A stretch of 64,000 bases of DNA from Epichloe hybrida (taxonomy: Eukaryota > Ascomycota > Sordariomycetes > Hypocreales > Clavicipitaceae): positions 3,596,001 to 3,660,000 of the forward strand of contig JAFEKR010000001.1 in NCBI GenBank assembly GCA_019022495.1, given 5' to 3'. Positions 37,428 through 48,478 of the stretch are shown one piece after another; position 1 is the stretch's first letter, and each line of letters begins with the position of its first letter. The notes under the pieces were generated by a model. The model was not told the DNA's origin and searched no databases. It worked only from the letters and a program-made list of their open reading frames with translations. A program made the translations under genes and the position numbers.

Positions 37428-40400
37428 GACGCTCCCTCCAATGGTAATGTGTACGACATAATGACTATGGGTTATAGAGGTATAGACAGAGTTGGCGTTC
37501 ACGGGTTACACATGCCGGGACTTTGAGTGCCCTGGCACCATTTGAGGAGATTTGGCTTTTGTAATTTTCTCAAGTTTCATTTCTATTTTATCTTGCTATG
37601 GACAGCAAAAGGGCGGACTGAATGATATAGACATCACCACTTTTTTTTTTCTTCTCGAAAACTCGGACAGATTCTCATTCATCGACAAATAATTGGATTG
37701 TAATGGAAACTTCACTGGCAGCTCCCCGGATGACGCGACGCGAATCAGAGAATAAAGGGCGGCCAGGGAACAAACCCCGAAGCCTGAGAAAAGCTGGCGA
37801 ACTTGTTATGAGTTGCCATGTTATACAGAGAATTGCCTTTTGCGATCCAAGTGCTTGTCCCATCTTTTGTGCTGGATATCCTCCTGAGTCCTCCCTTACA
37901 GGCGCTTGCTCCTGAAATAGGAATGGAAGCAATCGCCTGATATATCTGCCAATAAGACTGACTATACTAGACTATACTAGACTGGACTTGTCTGCTGTTC
38001 TTTCTCTGCAGTGAACCGAGACCGCCCACACGAGTCAAGACCGAGCCGGGAGAAAAACCTTGTCACTGGAATGAATGTCTTTTGATTTCACGCAACCACC
38101 CCGCAGGCCTGTTCGTCTCCCATCACGCACAACGGGGCGGAGCTTGGTCCTCGCTGGGTTTGATTGGCTGATGCGAATCCCGGTTCCTTTCGAGCTCGAT
38201 GGAATCTGTGGAATCTGTGGAATCTGTGGAATCTGTGAAATCTGTGAATGATGCGTCACGTCCGCACACAACATTCCATAACAGCCCTCGAAGCGGAGGA
38301 GACGCAAATTTCCCACCAAGCTGATGTGAGGAGGGCCGGTCGGCATATTATCTCTCGCTTCACAGGCTGATCGACGATGGCACCAGTCACCAATGGGCTC
38401 AGAATACGAGGCAGGCATTGGAAGAAGACCTTTGCTACGCTCCAAGAGTCCTTGCCGTCTTTGAAGACAAAGGTTTGTTTTCCCTTCCCCTTCCTCCTCT
38501 TTTCTCCTTTTTTAATTTCTTTCAAGAGCTTAACGGGTGACTGCAATGTCCAACAACACACTCAATCGCGCGTTGACTCTGCGAGACAAGTCTGATTCAC
38601 CGCTCGAGACGAGACTCTACTACGCTGCGTGTGGAAGGGCCGGGCCGTGCACCATCGGACCATCCAAGTGGCGTATGCAGGCTTCAGCAGAAAAGTCTGA
38701 GCATCTCAAGACGTTGGATGACTTGATTCCTCCGCAACAAATTCAACATGGGGATGGTCGGTGATGGAAGAAGGTGGGGGGGGCTTTGATGGCTTGCACA
38801 GGGGGGGAAATAACCGAGATTGACTACTGCTGCATGAATTCGCTGGCGTCAGATCTGGCCCACGGCGCATGCTGCTCTGAGACTAGGCACCCGAGCAAGA
38901 GGGGGAAAAAAAAACCAAGGTTTTAATTTAAGCCAATGGATTTTTTTTTCTCCGAGTGCACGCGCCATTCAATTGTCTTGGCGTCGGCTGGCCAAGAATC
39001 AGGCAGAGTTGCCAGCACGACATTGGCTTGAGGCATAGGATTGTGCAGCTTTCTGTGATGACTGCGCGCGTCGCAGCATGGTACGCATTGTTTTGCGGTA
39101 CACAGGACGTTGGTTTAGTCACACGGCTCTGAATAGGTAGGTGGGCGGCTTGCGGGCAGGGGAGGCTGTCGAACTTCGATGTTGGATGTTGACGATAATG
39201 AGCGGTCTGTTTATTCGCCAAGCCGACTTCTCTAGAGTGTGGGCGGGGTTTTACCTTCACTCTGATCACCTGATTGATTGCCTGGGCTCACCGACCTCGC
39301 CGGCACACAAAACCTTCTTCCTGTCTGAGACTTGGCATATCCCAATGCGATCCGCTGTCGTTATTGATGCACGCAGTTGACATGACCTTCATCTACGTGC
39401 TCGTCTGGGCAAGACGAATCTGCTATGCGGTGCCTACGCATGAAGCAGGTAGGGCCGTCAATGACAATCCGATACCCGGTTTCACATCCATCACGGACGG
39501 ATGATACGACTCGGCCCCCATCAAAGACAAACAAATAGAGCCCCGTTGACTAACCGCGCCGGACAATTATTTCATGACGTGGAACAGCGTCTCATCGCCC
39601 ATCAAGGTTTTGAGCATCCTACGTGGTCCATTCCGCGAAGACGGCACTGGACGGTCGGTCTGTGGCTGGCCACGGGGAGGACAAAAAAGAACGGATGAAA
39701 AAACAGTGGCACAGCTCATTACACACGTCGCTTATCTTGATGGAAACTGCGCCTGTCAATCGTCAATCTTGACTTTGGAGAACGGGCCGCTCTTGGAATA
39801 CTCTTGACGCCAGTGAGATGACCTTGCCCCTACGTGAATGTCACACACGGCTTGCACTGCCCCAGGATCTGTTGCTTCCGCGGACGCGCGTTGAACGCAC
39901 CTTGGCGTCTTGGAATCTGTGACAACATCCCTCCGTTGTGCCCCCGACCATCGTCGAAGGTGATGGTACTTCTTCCAGCAATCATGATGGGCACACCGGA
40001 GTCGCAGGTGCAGAGTCCTTGTAGAAATGCCTTTTTTTGCAATCACCACTCTGTGCCGTGCCGCACGTGTCCACACACGCGAGCAAGCATACACCCTGCC
40101 CGCCCGTTGGATTATTACACTTGAAGATGTACGTTGAGCAATAGGATGAACGTAGAGTACAATGCACTTCTCAACAAGTACATTTGCAGTTCGCCACGGT
40201 CCTGCCCGCACTATTTTGTCGCCAGTCACGCCTAGTAGTTGGAAAACGTGCGATGCCAGAAAACCGGAAACTGCATTCGAGATTCTCCTTCGAGAGCCTC
40301 GACTCCAATGGCAATGGCTTGCCTGGAATTCCCGATGAACTGTAGCCCCATGCTGTGGCGTGGCGACGCTTTTCTCAGACTCGCTGCATGGGGTGCCGCT

Positions 40401-40632
40401 CTCGGCTGGCTATGTACGGGGACACTGGCACGCGGGTGCGCATTTTGAGTTTTGCTTGGATTGAACCATCTTTAGTATGCGGTGTGGCTCCTACAGTATC
40501 GATCTCGATCACGGCGAGCTTCAGTAGATTCCTCCGGCTCAACATCGAGCACCCGTTACTATACTCGAGTGCCCAAACCACCATATTAAGAATACACGAG
40601 ACGCGGAAAATATTTCCTCATGATATCCATTC
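37428..40632. other. Gene-poor stretch
   Basis: About 3.2 kb without a confident gene. It contains a 10-bp tandem repeat (GGAATCTGTG, about 38201-38246). A candidate small cysteine-containing secreted protein near 39.83-40.20 kb (minus) is described under findings but is not annotated because its splicing is uncertain. Confidence 0.45.
38201..38246 (+). repeat. 10-bp tandem repeat
   Basis: About 4.5 copies of GGAATCTGTG, the later copies diverging to GAAATCTGTG. Non-coding. Confidence 0.9.
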
Positions 40633-41543
40633 TCACCACTTGACTCCGAAAAAGCTAAGCTGCCGCTTGACCGAGCTCCCTGACGAGTCCGCGTTCTCGA
40701 GGTATATTCGATCGTGGCCTTTCACGTCGAGAAAAAGGTACCTGTACTCGTAGTCAGATTGGCCGCGTCGTTTGACCATGTGTAACTGAGCGATGCCGTC
40801 TCGTAAGGGACCGTCGACCTGGACAAAACATTAACCAACATGTCGAGAGAGTTGCTGAATTCTCCGAGGGGAACGCACGTGGAAATGCATCACCAGGTGC
40901 TCATTGCCTTGCTGATCGGTTCGTTCTGTTGATCTACACGCGGTGGATTAGGAATCTTTTTTTTGTTTCTCTCTCTCCAAGTCTTAATATCATGTCTTAC
41001 GCAACAGGCCGCGCTCTTCGCCACTTGTTCGCAGTCTCTTCTCCGTGTGCAATGATCTTTTTCGAATCGCCTAGGACCTCGATGCATCGGGGATCCTTCT
41101 TGATCTTATCGACGGCCCGGTTGAAATGGTTGATTTTGCTGTCGGGTGCGAAAACATCCGTCCATAAGAAATACCCGACGGCTCCCTGGCATGGTCAGTA
41201 CACATTGCCTGTGCGCAAGCAACCTTGGGGGAGGTAATCGCAATCCTTTCCAAGACCTTACAGTGAGTGCTATCCCGACCATGACAAAGCCAAAGTTAAA
41301 AGTTTGTTGCGTTGCGCGAGCTGTCTTCTCTCCCGCCGAAAGCTCATTCCACGGAACGAATCCATCGTCGTTGAAGGGGGTGACACTTCGGCGTTTAGGA
41401 CTCAAGGCTTCGCTCGAGCTCGGGCCGTTCTGCGTGGCGTATGGTTGATGTTGCGCGGCGCATCGCAGCGAGGTTGTGGCTATGAGAGCGGCGAAGCTTC
41501 TCGTGGGCCGAATGGCCAATATTGCTGAGGGGGCGGGCTTCAT
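40633..41543 (-). CDS. tim21: Mitochondrial import translocase subunit Tim21
   Basis: Inner-membrane subunit of the TIM23 complex, whose intermembrane-space domain contacts Tom22 and respiratory-chain complexes. Exons: 41543-41262, 41185-41001, about 40934-40879 and 40818-40633 (about 236 aa). The N-terminus is an Arg/Ala-rich mitochondrial presequence, and SPKRRSVTPFNDDGFVPWNE and RATQQTFNFG follow. The single membrane segment spans the first junction (FGFVMVGIALT|GAVGYFLW). The Tim21 core follows (INHFNRAVDKIKKDPRCIEV, GNEHLVMHFHV, VDGPLRDGIAQLHMVKR, YRYLFLDVKGHDRIYLEN, ending FFGVKW). The exon 2-3 junction is out of frame with the obvious signals: donor GTTGC|GTAAGA (phase 2) and acceptor GTGTAG (phase 1). 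Dropping one A from AAA at 40920-40922 restores a good family sequence, so a 1-base indel or an atypical splice is present. It shares a 438-bp divergent promoter region with glo3. Confidence 0.88.
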
Positions 41544-41981
41544 TGTCGGCTATGGCCCGCTGCCATTGTTGAACGCCCTGTGAGGCAGATATCACGCACA
41601 TATACGTTTCTGAAAACGGCGAAGCTTGAAACTATAAGTTGCTGGCGGCTTCGCTTCGCTTGGAAAGAATAAGCGTTTGTTTTGAAGCTGGGTGGGTTGC
41701 CGACGGCCGTCGAGCAGGCAGAAAGTTGGATGTGGGGTCCGGCAATCTAAACCCAAATCAAGGCTAGTGCCCTGGACATGCCACTTCTACCACGTCGCCG
41801 CCCCTCGCGATCGAGTTGTTCTCCTGAACGACGTATCCCCTTATCTACGGAGGTAATCTGGCCCTTCGCCCTCGCCTCAGAACTGCATCAGCCGCTGCAA
41901 TCGGGCCGTCTCGAGTACCCTGAACAGGCCTTCCACATTCATATCGCCGTCGCGGCCGTCTTCGTCCTCATTTCGCCCAAC
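41544..41981. promoter_or_regulatory. Divergent tim21 / glo3 promoter region
   Basis: 438 bp between two divergent start codons, the shortest such region in the window, so shared regulatory elements are possible. I see no decisive TATA box. Confidence 0.6.
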
Positions 41982-43716
41982 ATGAGCGGCGTCGCCACCA
42001 AGCAGCAATCGCTCAAGATCTTCGAGAAGCTCAAGTCTAAGCCTGCGAATAAGGTATACATGTCCAAGCAACTTTTGCGTGACGCGACACTTGGCTGACA
42101 CTCTGGCCCCAGATTTGCTTCGACTGCAGCCAAAAGAATCCAACATGGACGTCGGTGCCGTTCGGAATATACCTTTGCTTGGACTGCTCTTCCAACCACC
42201 GAAACCTCGGTGTCCATATCTCTTTTGTGCGATCTACCAACTTGGACCGTGCGTATATACTCGCGGCGCCTCGCTCTCCATCTCCAACTTCTCTCTCCCT
42301 AATGGACATCCCCTCTGACATGCGGCTGTAGAATGGCAGTGGGACCAGCTGCGTGTGATGAAGGTTGGTGGCAACGAATCTGCCACCAAGTTCTTCCAAC
42401 AGAATGGCGGAACCGCAGCGTTGAACAGCAAAGATCCGAAGATCAAATACCAGTCTAATACGGCGACAAAGTACAAAGACGAGCTGAAGCGTCGAGCTGC
42501 TCGGGATGCCAAGGAGTTGGTCGCCACCGCAGTACCAGGCCCCTTCTCTCGTGAGCCGCGCTAATCGTGTCTGTGCAGATGGCCCAACGAGGTTGTCATT
42601 GATGACGGGGCCGACGATGGCTCTGCGACGCCTGCTGGAGAGCCCGATGATGATTTTTTCTCTTCGTGGGATAAACCCGCTATCAAACGACCGACACCCC
42701 CTATCTCGCGTACTGGGACACCTCCAGTCGTTGGTCGCACCCCGTCTCCTTTTCTGAATGCAGGCAACGGCAAGGAAGCTACTCGATCAGCCTCGCCCCT
42801 TGCCAGGTCCGACTCCACCGGAGAGTCCAAGCCAGCTGCCACCAGCCGAATCACCACCTCAGCCGCCCTCCGCAAGGCCACCACGACAGGCGGACCGAAG
42901 AAAGTCAATGTTCTCGGCGCAAAGAAGACGCATAAGCTTGGCGCTAAAAAGGTCACTGGCGACGTGATCGATTTCGACGAGGCCGAGAAGAAAGCTAGAG
43001 AGGAAGCCGAGAGAATTGCAAAACTTGGCTACGATCCCGAGGCCGAGGAGCAGACTGCCAAGGATGCACCCGGAGCTGCCGCCATCCTATCACCCACGCC
43101 TGTCAGTCCTTCACGAGCCGCCTCCGGCTCTCACACGCGACAAAAGTCCAATGCCGAAGTGGAGAGGCTGGGCATGGGTGTGACGCGTCTTGGATTTGGA
43201 CAGGTTGGAGGCGTCAAGGCTGCAGCTCAAGCCGCCCCCAAGAAGAATCCAGGTGGATTTGGCTCCGTAGGGCCAGTCAAGGCTGCCCAAGGTTAGAATT
43301 ATCCATTCCGTGAAGAATTTTCCATCATGTTTCTTCATACGTTTCCTTCCATGCTAACTCTGCCAACTCTGGCAAAAGACGAGTCAGACAACTACGCACG
43401 AAGCAAGTTTGGTGCCCAGAAGGGCATTTCGTCGGATGAATACTTTGGCAAGGGCGCTTTCGACCCCAACTCTCAGGCTGAAGCCAAGACGCGCCTGCAG
43501 GGCTTCGAAGGTGCCACCTCCATTTCGTCAAACGCCTACTTTGGTCGACCCGAGGAAAACATCGAAGAGGAGTACGGTGACCTCGAATCTGCCGCCAAAG
43601 ACTTTGTACGCAAGTTCGGCATCACCGCCAGCGACGACCTGGAGAATCTTAGCAACGTTCTCGGCGAGGGAGCCACTCGGCTACAGGGTGCTATCCGCGC
43701 GTACCTCAGCAGCTGA
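41982..43716 (+). CDS. glo3: Arf GTPase-activating protein Glo3
   Basis: Zinc-finger GAP that stimulates GTP hydrolysis on Arf1 in COPI retrograde Golgi-to-ER traffic. Five exons (41982-42053, 42113-42248, 42332-42515, 42579-43291, 43379-43716) give 480 aa. The ArfGAP zinc finger is C26-x2-C29-x16-C46-x2-C49 with the catalytic Arg in [20 protein letters not shown] (R54). The COPI-binding middle region is Lys/Glu-rich ([38 protein letters not shown]). The C-terminal Glo3 motif shows repeated ISS-D/N-x-YFG units ([11 protein letters not shown] and [11 protein letters not shown]), diagnostic of Glo3/ArfGAP2-3. The third donor is weak (AAGGA|GTTGGT) but gives the in-frame E-W-P-N-E-V-V. The last acceptor is AAAAG. 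The start is the ATG of MSGVATKQQ, although an in-frame ATG lies further upstream. Confidence 0.94.
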
Positions 43717-44386
43717 GTGGATGGAGAAGTTGCCCATCTCGCAAGACATATCCCGGCTATGCGCATACGCCTTATCGCGCGTCATTCTATTCTTGTCCAT
43801 GGTCTTTTGCCATTTCTCTTTCTAGAAGCCGAGTGAGGGCAGTGGTGGACAGAAGACGATTGAAAAGGACCGTTCTGCCGGGGGTAAAAAAAAACCCGAA
43901 ATGACATGCGCTAGGCATCGGGAGTAAAACGGATGAAGATGATTGACGATAGAGCTGGGCCATGATGTGGAATGGGGGATTTGCTAATGATGGCGTACCT
44001 TGGAAGTTGAATTGGCTGAAAGTTGATTAGCATGAGAAATAGACGTTGTTTTTCTTCTTCTCTGTTTTGTTTACCCATGTCACAACGATTCCAGCCCATG
44101 ACTCCCCGTCCTCTTATTTTCCTCTTCGGGACGAAGGCGAGACAATCTGTGCGGAGACGTGGGCTACATGACACGGCTTTGACTGGTGTACAAGTAGGCG
44201 TTTTGAGACACAGCAAGACGGCTAGTCAAGATTTTAAATGGCAGAATTTGTCATGTTTTTATGAAATCATTCATGGGTGTCCAAATGCTTATGTATTCTA
44301 CGTGATCATAACAGAAAAGAGAACCCTGAACATTAAAACATGCTGCCCGCTCATCTGACCTTGACCAAAAAAATAAATAAATAAAA
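43717..44386. other. Intergenic, convergent 3' ends
   Basis: 670 bp between the glo3 stop and the nitronate monooxygenase stop. I see no gene. Confidence 0.5.
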
Positions 44387-45831
44387 TCACAACTTGGCAA
44401 TCATCTGGTTACCCTTCTTGATCCAAAAAACGGCGTCGTTGACAAACTCGTCGATGACGGCCTTGGCTGGCTTTTGTTCGTTGACGACAGCAGCGCACTT
44501 GCCCATGAGATAAGGGCGGAACTGCTCAAGGGGGTCATCGCCCTCATCGTCATCATTCTCGGGGTTGTCGTCGGCGCTGGCAGCGCCGCTGCTGTAACTT
44601 TCGACTCCGCTGTGCTCACTGGCAGCTTCGCCACCCATGTACTTCTCGAGGTCGACCTCGTAGGGAATGGTGCCCTTGGCAACAAGCTCCTGCATCTCCT
44701 GGCGACGGTTGGTCTCCCAGTCTTCAATGTAAGAGTTGTTGCGGACACGCATGGGGCGACCGGTGAAGATGATGGTACGGACGTTGTCGTCGTGGCCGGC
44801 AGTGCGGACGGCATCCTTGTGAGCCTTGGGGGCGCTGGCCTCATCAGTCAAGATGAAGCGGGTGCCGACCCAGACACCACTGGCGCCCATCATGAGAGCG
44901 GAAGCGAGGAGCTGACCGTTGTGAATACCACCGGCGGCGACGACCTGTACGGGGCCCCCGGAAACAGGGGACTTGTGGCCCTTGACAGCGTCGACGACGG
45001 CGGGAATCAGCACAGTGGTGGGAATGTCACCAGTGTGACCACCACCCTCACCACCCTGAGCGCAGATAATGTCGACGCCGAGCTCGAGGCACTTCTTAAC
45101 ATGCTTGACGTGACCGACCATGTTCATGTACAGGATACCGGCCTTCTGCAGCTTCTCTACGACATGTCTGGGGGGGACACCGACGGCGGAGACGAACAGC
45201 TTGGCGCCGGACTCGATGACAATGTCGACAAGCTCATCGAGCTTGCCCTTGGTGTAGTCGTAGCTGTGGAGAAGACAGAAGAAAAACACACACTTGTCAG
45301 CAAATGTCATGGTCATGGCCGAAACAGGTTGGGGTGGACTTTTCAACACGCGGCGTTCGGCGCTTCGGCGGGTCGCAGAACGGAAAGCACGTGAAAGCAG
45401 CCACGAGTGGAGGAGAGCAGACATTGACGTACTTGGTCTTTCGGGCGTTGCCACCAACCTGGGGCAGAAGCAAGTCGACACCGAAGGGAGCCTTTTTGTC
45501 GGTCAGGGACTCCTTGAGCTCGGCAATCTGCTCACGCAGCATGTCGGGGGTGTAACCGACACCACCGATGACGCCCAAACCGCCGGCATTGGTAACGGCT
45601 GCAGCCAGCTTGGGACCAGCAGCAACGTTCATGCCAGCCAGCAGAATGGGATGCTGGATCTTGAACAGCTCGGTGATGGGGGTGCGAATCTGCTCTGGAC
45701 GAGTGAGAAGAAACAAGGAAGAAACAGGTCAGCCTTGTTGTCGTGCTTGCGCTGGGCACGTGGGTGTGTTGGACGACTTTTGCGAATGACGTGTGCATGC
45801 ATGTTTGTTTGTACTTACGAGGAGAAGCCAT
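44387..45831 (-). CDS. Nitronate monooxygenase (2-nitropropane dioxygenase)
   Basis: FMN-dependent TIM-barrel enzyme that oxidises propionate-3-nitronate and related alkyl nitronates to protect against nitro toxins. Three exons (45831-45819, 45694-45433, 45263-44387) give 383 aa, close to known fungal enzymes. The first coding exon contributes only MASP plus one base. Family motifs are visible: PILLAGMNVAAGPKLAAAV, GGLGVIGGVGYTP, GAKLFVSAVGVPP, the catalytic-His loop QGGEGGGHTGDI, the phosphate-binding AAGGIHNGQLLASALMMGAS and GVWVGTRFILTDEA. Before the last helix there is an acidic, Ser-rich insertion (about 310-340, SADDNPENDDDEGDD) that I do not expect in bacterial members. The protein ends in IAKL; there is no clear targeting signal. 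All junctions are GT-AG and in phase. It is divergent from the folate gene. Confidence 0.93.
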
Positions 45832-46731
45832 CTTGTCTGGTTTTGTGGAGCGGGTATCTATGTATGTATGATGAAGGGTGAGAAGAGTTGTGGACGAGAG
45901 CGCAACAGAACCGACGACGAGGAAGGGACAAGTTCAAATAGGAAGGAGGATAACCGGGGAGAGGAAGTCATTCTGGCCAGTGGCTCGAGGGGCTCGCCTG
46001 GGCTTTGCCGAGGCTCGAGGGGCTCGCCTGGGCTTTGCCGAGGCTCGAGGCTCGAGGCTCGATGTTGGTTAGCGCCGATGGACTCTGGGGAAAGAAGCCG
46101 AGGGACAAGTTTGGGGGACAAGTTTGGGGGGCAAGCTTAGGGCTCAAGTTTTAGCAGTCCTCGTGTCCCGCCCCACCTCACCAGGACCTCACCAGGACCT
46201 CACCAGGACCTCACCAGGTAGGTGTAAGATTTGGAAAGTGGCATCGGGTTCCTCCTTCTTTTTGGTCGTCATCCACGTGGTGCATTTCAGTCCCCAACGA
46301 CAGCCCCAACGACAGCCCCAACAACAACTGCGGTTATTAGCCACGGCCGAGTGCGACATGGGCAGAATCAGAACCACACCGTCGACCTGACGCCGTCGAC
46401 TCGGCGGCCGCCTGCAAGTGCGCTGGGTAACGGGGTAACGGGGTAACGGGTCAACGGCCCCGGCAGGATCGGACGGAGCCGGCATTTCTTAACCCCGTGA
46501 ATCCGTCCCAGAATTCACTTTCGACCAGACGTTCTGTTCTGTTTGTTCGCATGCATTGCACGTCTGGTGTATGGTAGCCCTCCAGCCAACCGCTGTTCAT
46601 TCACCGAGATTGCCTTCTGGTCCTGTCCGGTCTGGTCTGCTGCCTGCTGCCTGCTGCCTGCTGCCTGCTGCCTGCTGCCTGCTGCCGACGGGCACATCGC
46701 ATCAACCAACTCGTGCTTGCCTGCCACTGCC
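45832..46731. promoter_or_regulatory. Divergent NMO / folate-gene intergenic region
   Basis: 900 bp between divergent starts. It holds a 30-bp tandem duplication (45982-46011 and 46012-46041), four copies of a CAGGACCTCAC repeat (about 46175-46220), and a seven-copy CTGCTGC heptamer repeat at 46638-46686, just 46 bp before the folate-gene ATG and so probably in its leader. Confidence 0.6.
46638..46686 (+). repeat. 7-bp tandem repeat near the folate-gene start
   Basis: Seven copies of the CTGCTGC/CTGCCTG heptamer, ending 46 bp upstream of the ATG at 46732 in the putative 5' leader. Confidence 0.9.
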
Positions 46732-48478
46732 ATGGCGACGTCTGCGCCTTCCCTCTTGCAGATTGTGCGCAACGGGGCGGGTATCCGTCACAGACAGCTG
46801 GCACCACTTGCTGACCGTCGTTCCCAAATCACCACGCGATGCTCGCGTCATTCTTTACTTCTCAGCCCTTCTCGCTGGACTTCACACCGGTTTGGGCCAT
46901 CATGGACTGCCCCACAAATATCGGCACGCACTCATTCGGGTTGTGAATGTCATGGCGGGAGCCGCAAGAAGAAGGCCTATATCGCCCTTGGAAGCAATCT
47001 GGGTGATCGAGTGGCTGAGATTGAAAAGGCATGCAACGAAATGGACCGTCGAGGCATTCGCGTGAAGCGCACAAGTAGTTTGTGGGAGACGGAGCCAATG
47101 TATGTCCTTGACCAAGACCATTTTCTGAACGGAGCTTGCGAGGTGAGTCACTTTGCCAATGAACTCTGCTCCGCACAAGCTGTCAAGCCGTCAGTGCTGA
47201 TTTGTTTTCCCGTCCCTAGGTGGAAACTGATCTGGAACCGCTCGCCTTGTTGGATGAGCTTCAGTCTATAGAGAACCACCTAGGACGTCACAAGTTGATT
47301 GACAAAGGCCCCCGCAACATTGACTTGGATATCCTACTCTACGGAGATGAAGTGGTACACAACGACCGCCTGAAGGTGCCTCATATTGCCATTCCAGAGC
47401 GAGAATTCGTTCTCAGACCTTTGTCTCAGTAAGCCCAACCTTGCCCAAACGAAAGGACTTGTTGCTTTTGACCACAGTCTCATTGCTGACTGCCATTTTA
47501 CCTCACTGCAGATTGGTGCCATCCAAGTCGCTGGATCCATCAAAACCTCGCAAATCGATACAGCATTATTTGAACGATCTCCCCGTTGGAAAACCGCTCT
47601 CGTCAATCACACCAATGGGTGGCCTGGCCGACAATCTCACACCACTTGTTCACAACAAGAGGACACAAATCATGGCCGTTCTGAACTTGACCCCCGACTC
47701 CTTTTCGGACGGTGGGAAGCACAACCTGGGAAATCTCCGTGACACTGTCTTGAATCATATTCGTGCTGGCGCAACCATCATCGACGTAGGTGGCCAGTCG
47801 ACAGCCCCTGGCCGACCTGAAGTTTCTGTCGAAGAGGAAGCCTCTCGTGTCATTCCCGCCGTTGAACTCATTCGATCTCTCCCTGAAGCACGCAGTATCG
47901 CCATCAGCGTGGATACCTACAGATCTTCCATTGCGGCGAGGGCTATCGCGAGTGGAGCCGACATCATCAATGACGTCTCGGCTGGATTGCTCGACCCTGA
48001 AATGTTCTCAACGGTAGCGCGTCTCGGTAGAACCATGTGCTTGATGCATATGCGCGGCACGCCTCGAAACATGATGGACTTGACAAATTATGAAGGCGGC
48101 TTGATTCCCACAATAGCTTCCGAGCTCCAGCAACGAGTTGCTGCTGCGGAAGAAGCTGGCCTTCGTCGTTGGCGCATCATTCTCGACCCGGGCATCGGCT
48201 TTGCCAAAACGACTGATCAGAATCTGGAGCTCCTGAGGCGCCTTGAAGAGCTCAAATTCTGGCCTGGCCTGGCTGGACTGCCATGGCTTGTTGGGTCCAG
48301 CCGTAAAGGCTTTATCGGAGCGGTTACCGCTGCAGAAGAGCCATCGGCGAGAATCTGGGGCACCGCCGCCGCAGTGGCGGCGGCAGTGCAGGGAGGAGCA
48401 GATGTGGTTCGCGTCCATGATGCAGGAGAGATGGCCAAAGTTGCCATGATGGCCGATGCCATCTGGCGGCCCTCATGA
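46732..48478 (+). CDS. fol1: HPPK-DHPS folate synthesis enzyme (Fol1)
   Basis: Bifunctional enzyme: 6-hydroxymethyl-dihydropterin pyrophosphokinase and dihydropteroate synthase, the sulfonamide target of the folate pathway. Three exons (46732-47142, 47220-47428, 47512-48478) give 528 aa. Residues 1-75 are Arg/Ser-rich with few acidic residues, a likely mitochondrial presequence. HPPK (about 80-230) shows AYIALGSNLGDRVAEIE, SSLWETEPMY and the ATP/Mg motif DKGPRNIDLDILLY. DHPS (about 270-525) shows IMAVLNLTPDSFSDGGKH, IDVGGQSTAPGR, DIINDVSAGL, LMHMRGTP, RRWRIILDPGIGFAK, LVGSSRKGFIG and the final VVRVHDAGEM. The dihydroneopterin-aldolase domain present at the N-terminus of yeast Fol1 is absent here. 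The start is the first in-frame ATG after a stop-free stretch covering the heptamer repeat. Confidence 0.96.

Noticed and set aside
44474..45394. Plus-strand open frame of 306 codons opposite the nitronate monooxygenase
   Set aside because: Antisense shadow of a GC-rich conserved exon; the sense product is clearly the real gene.
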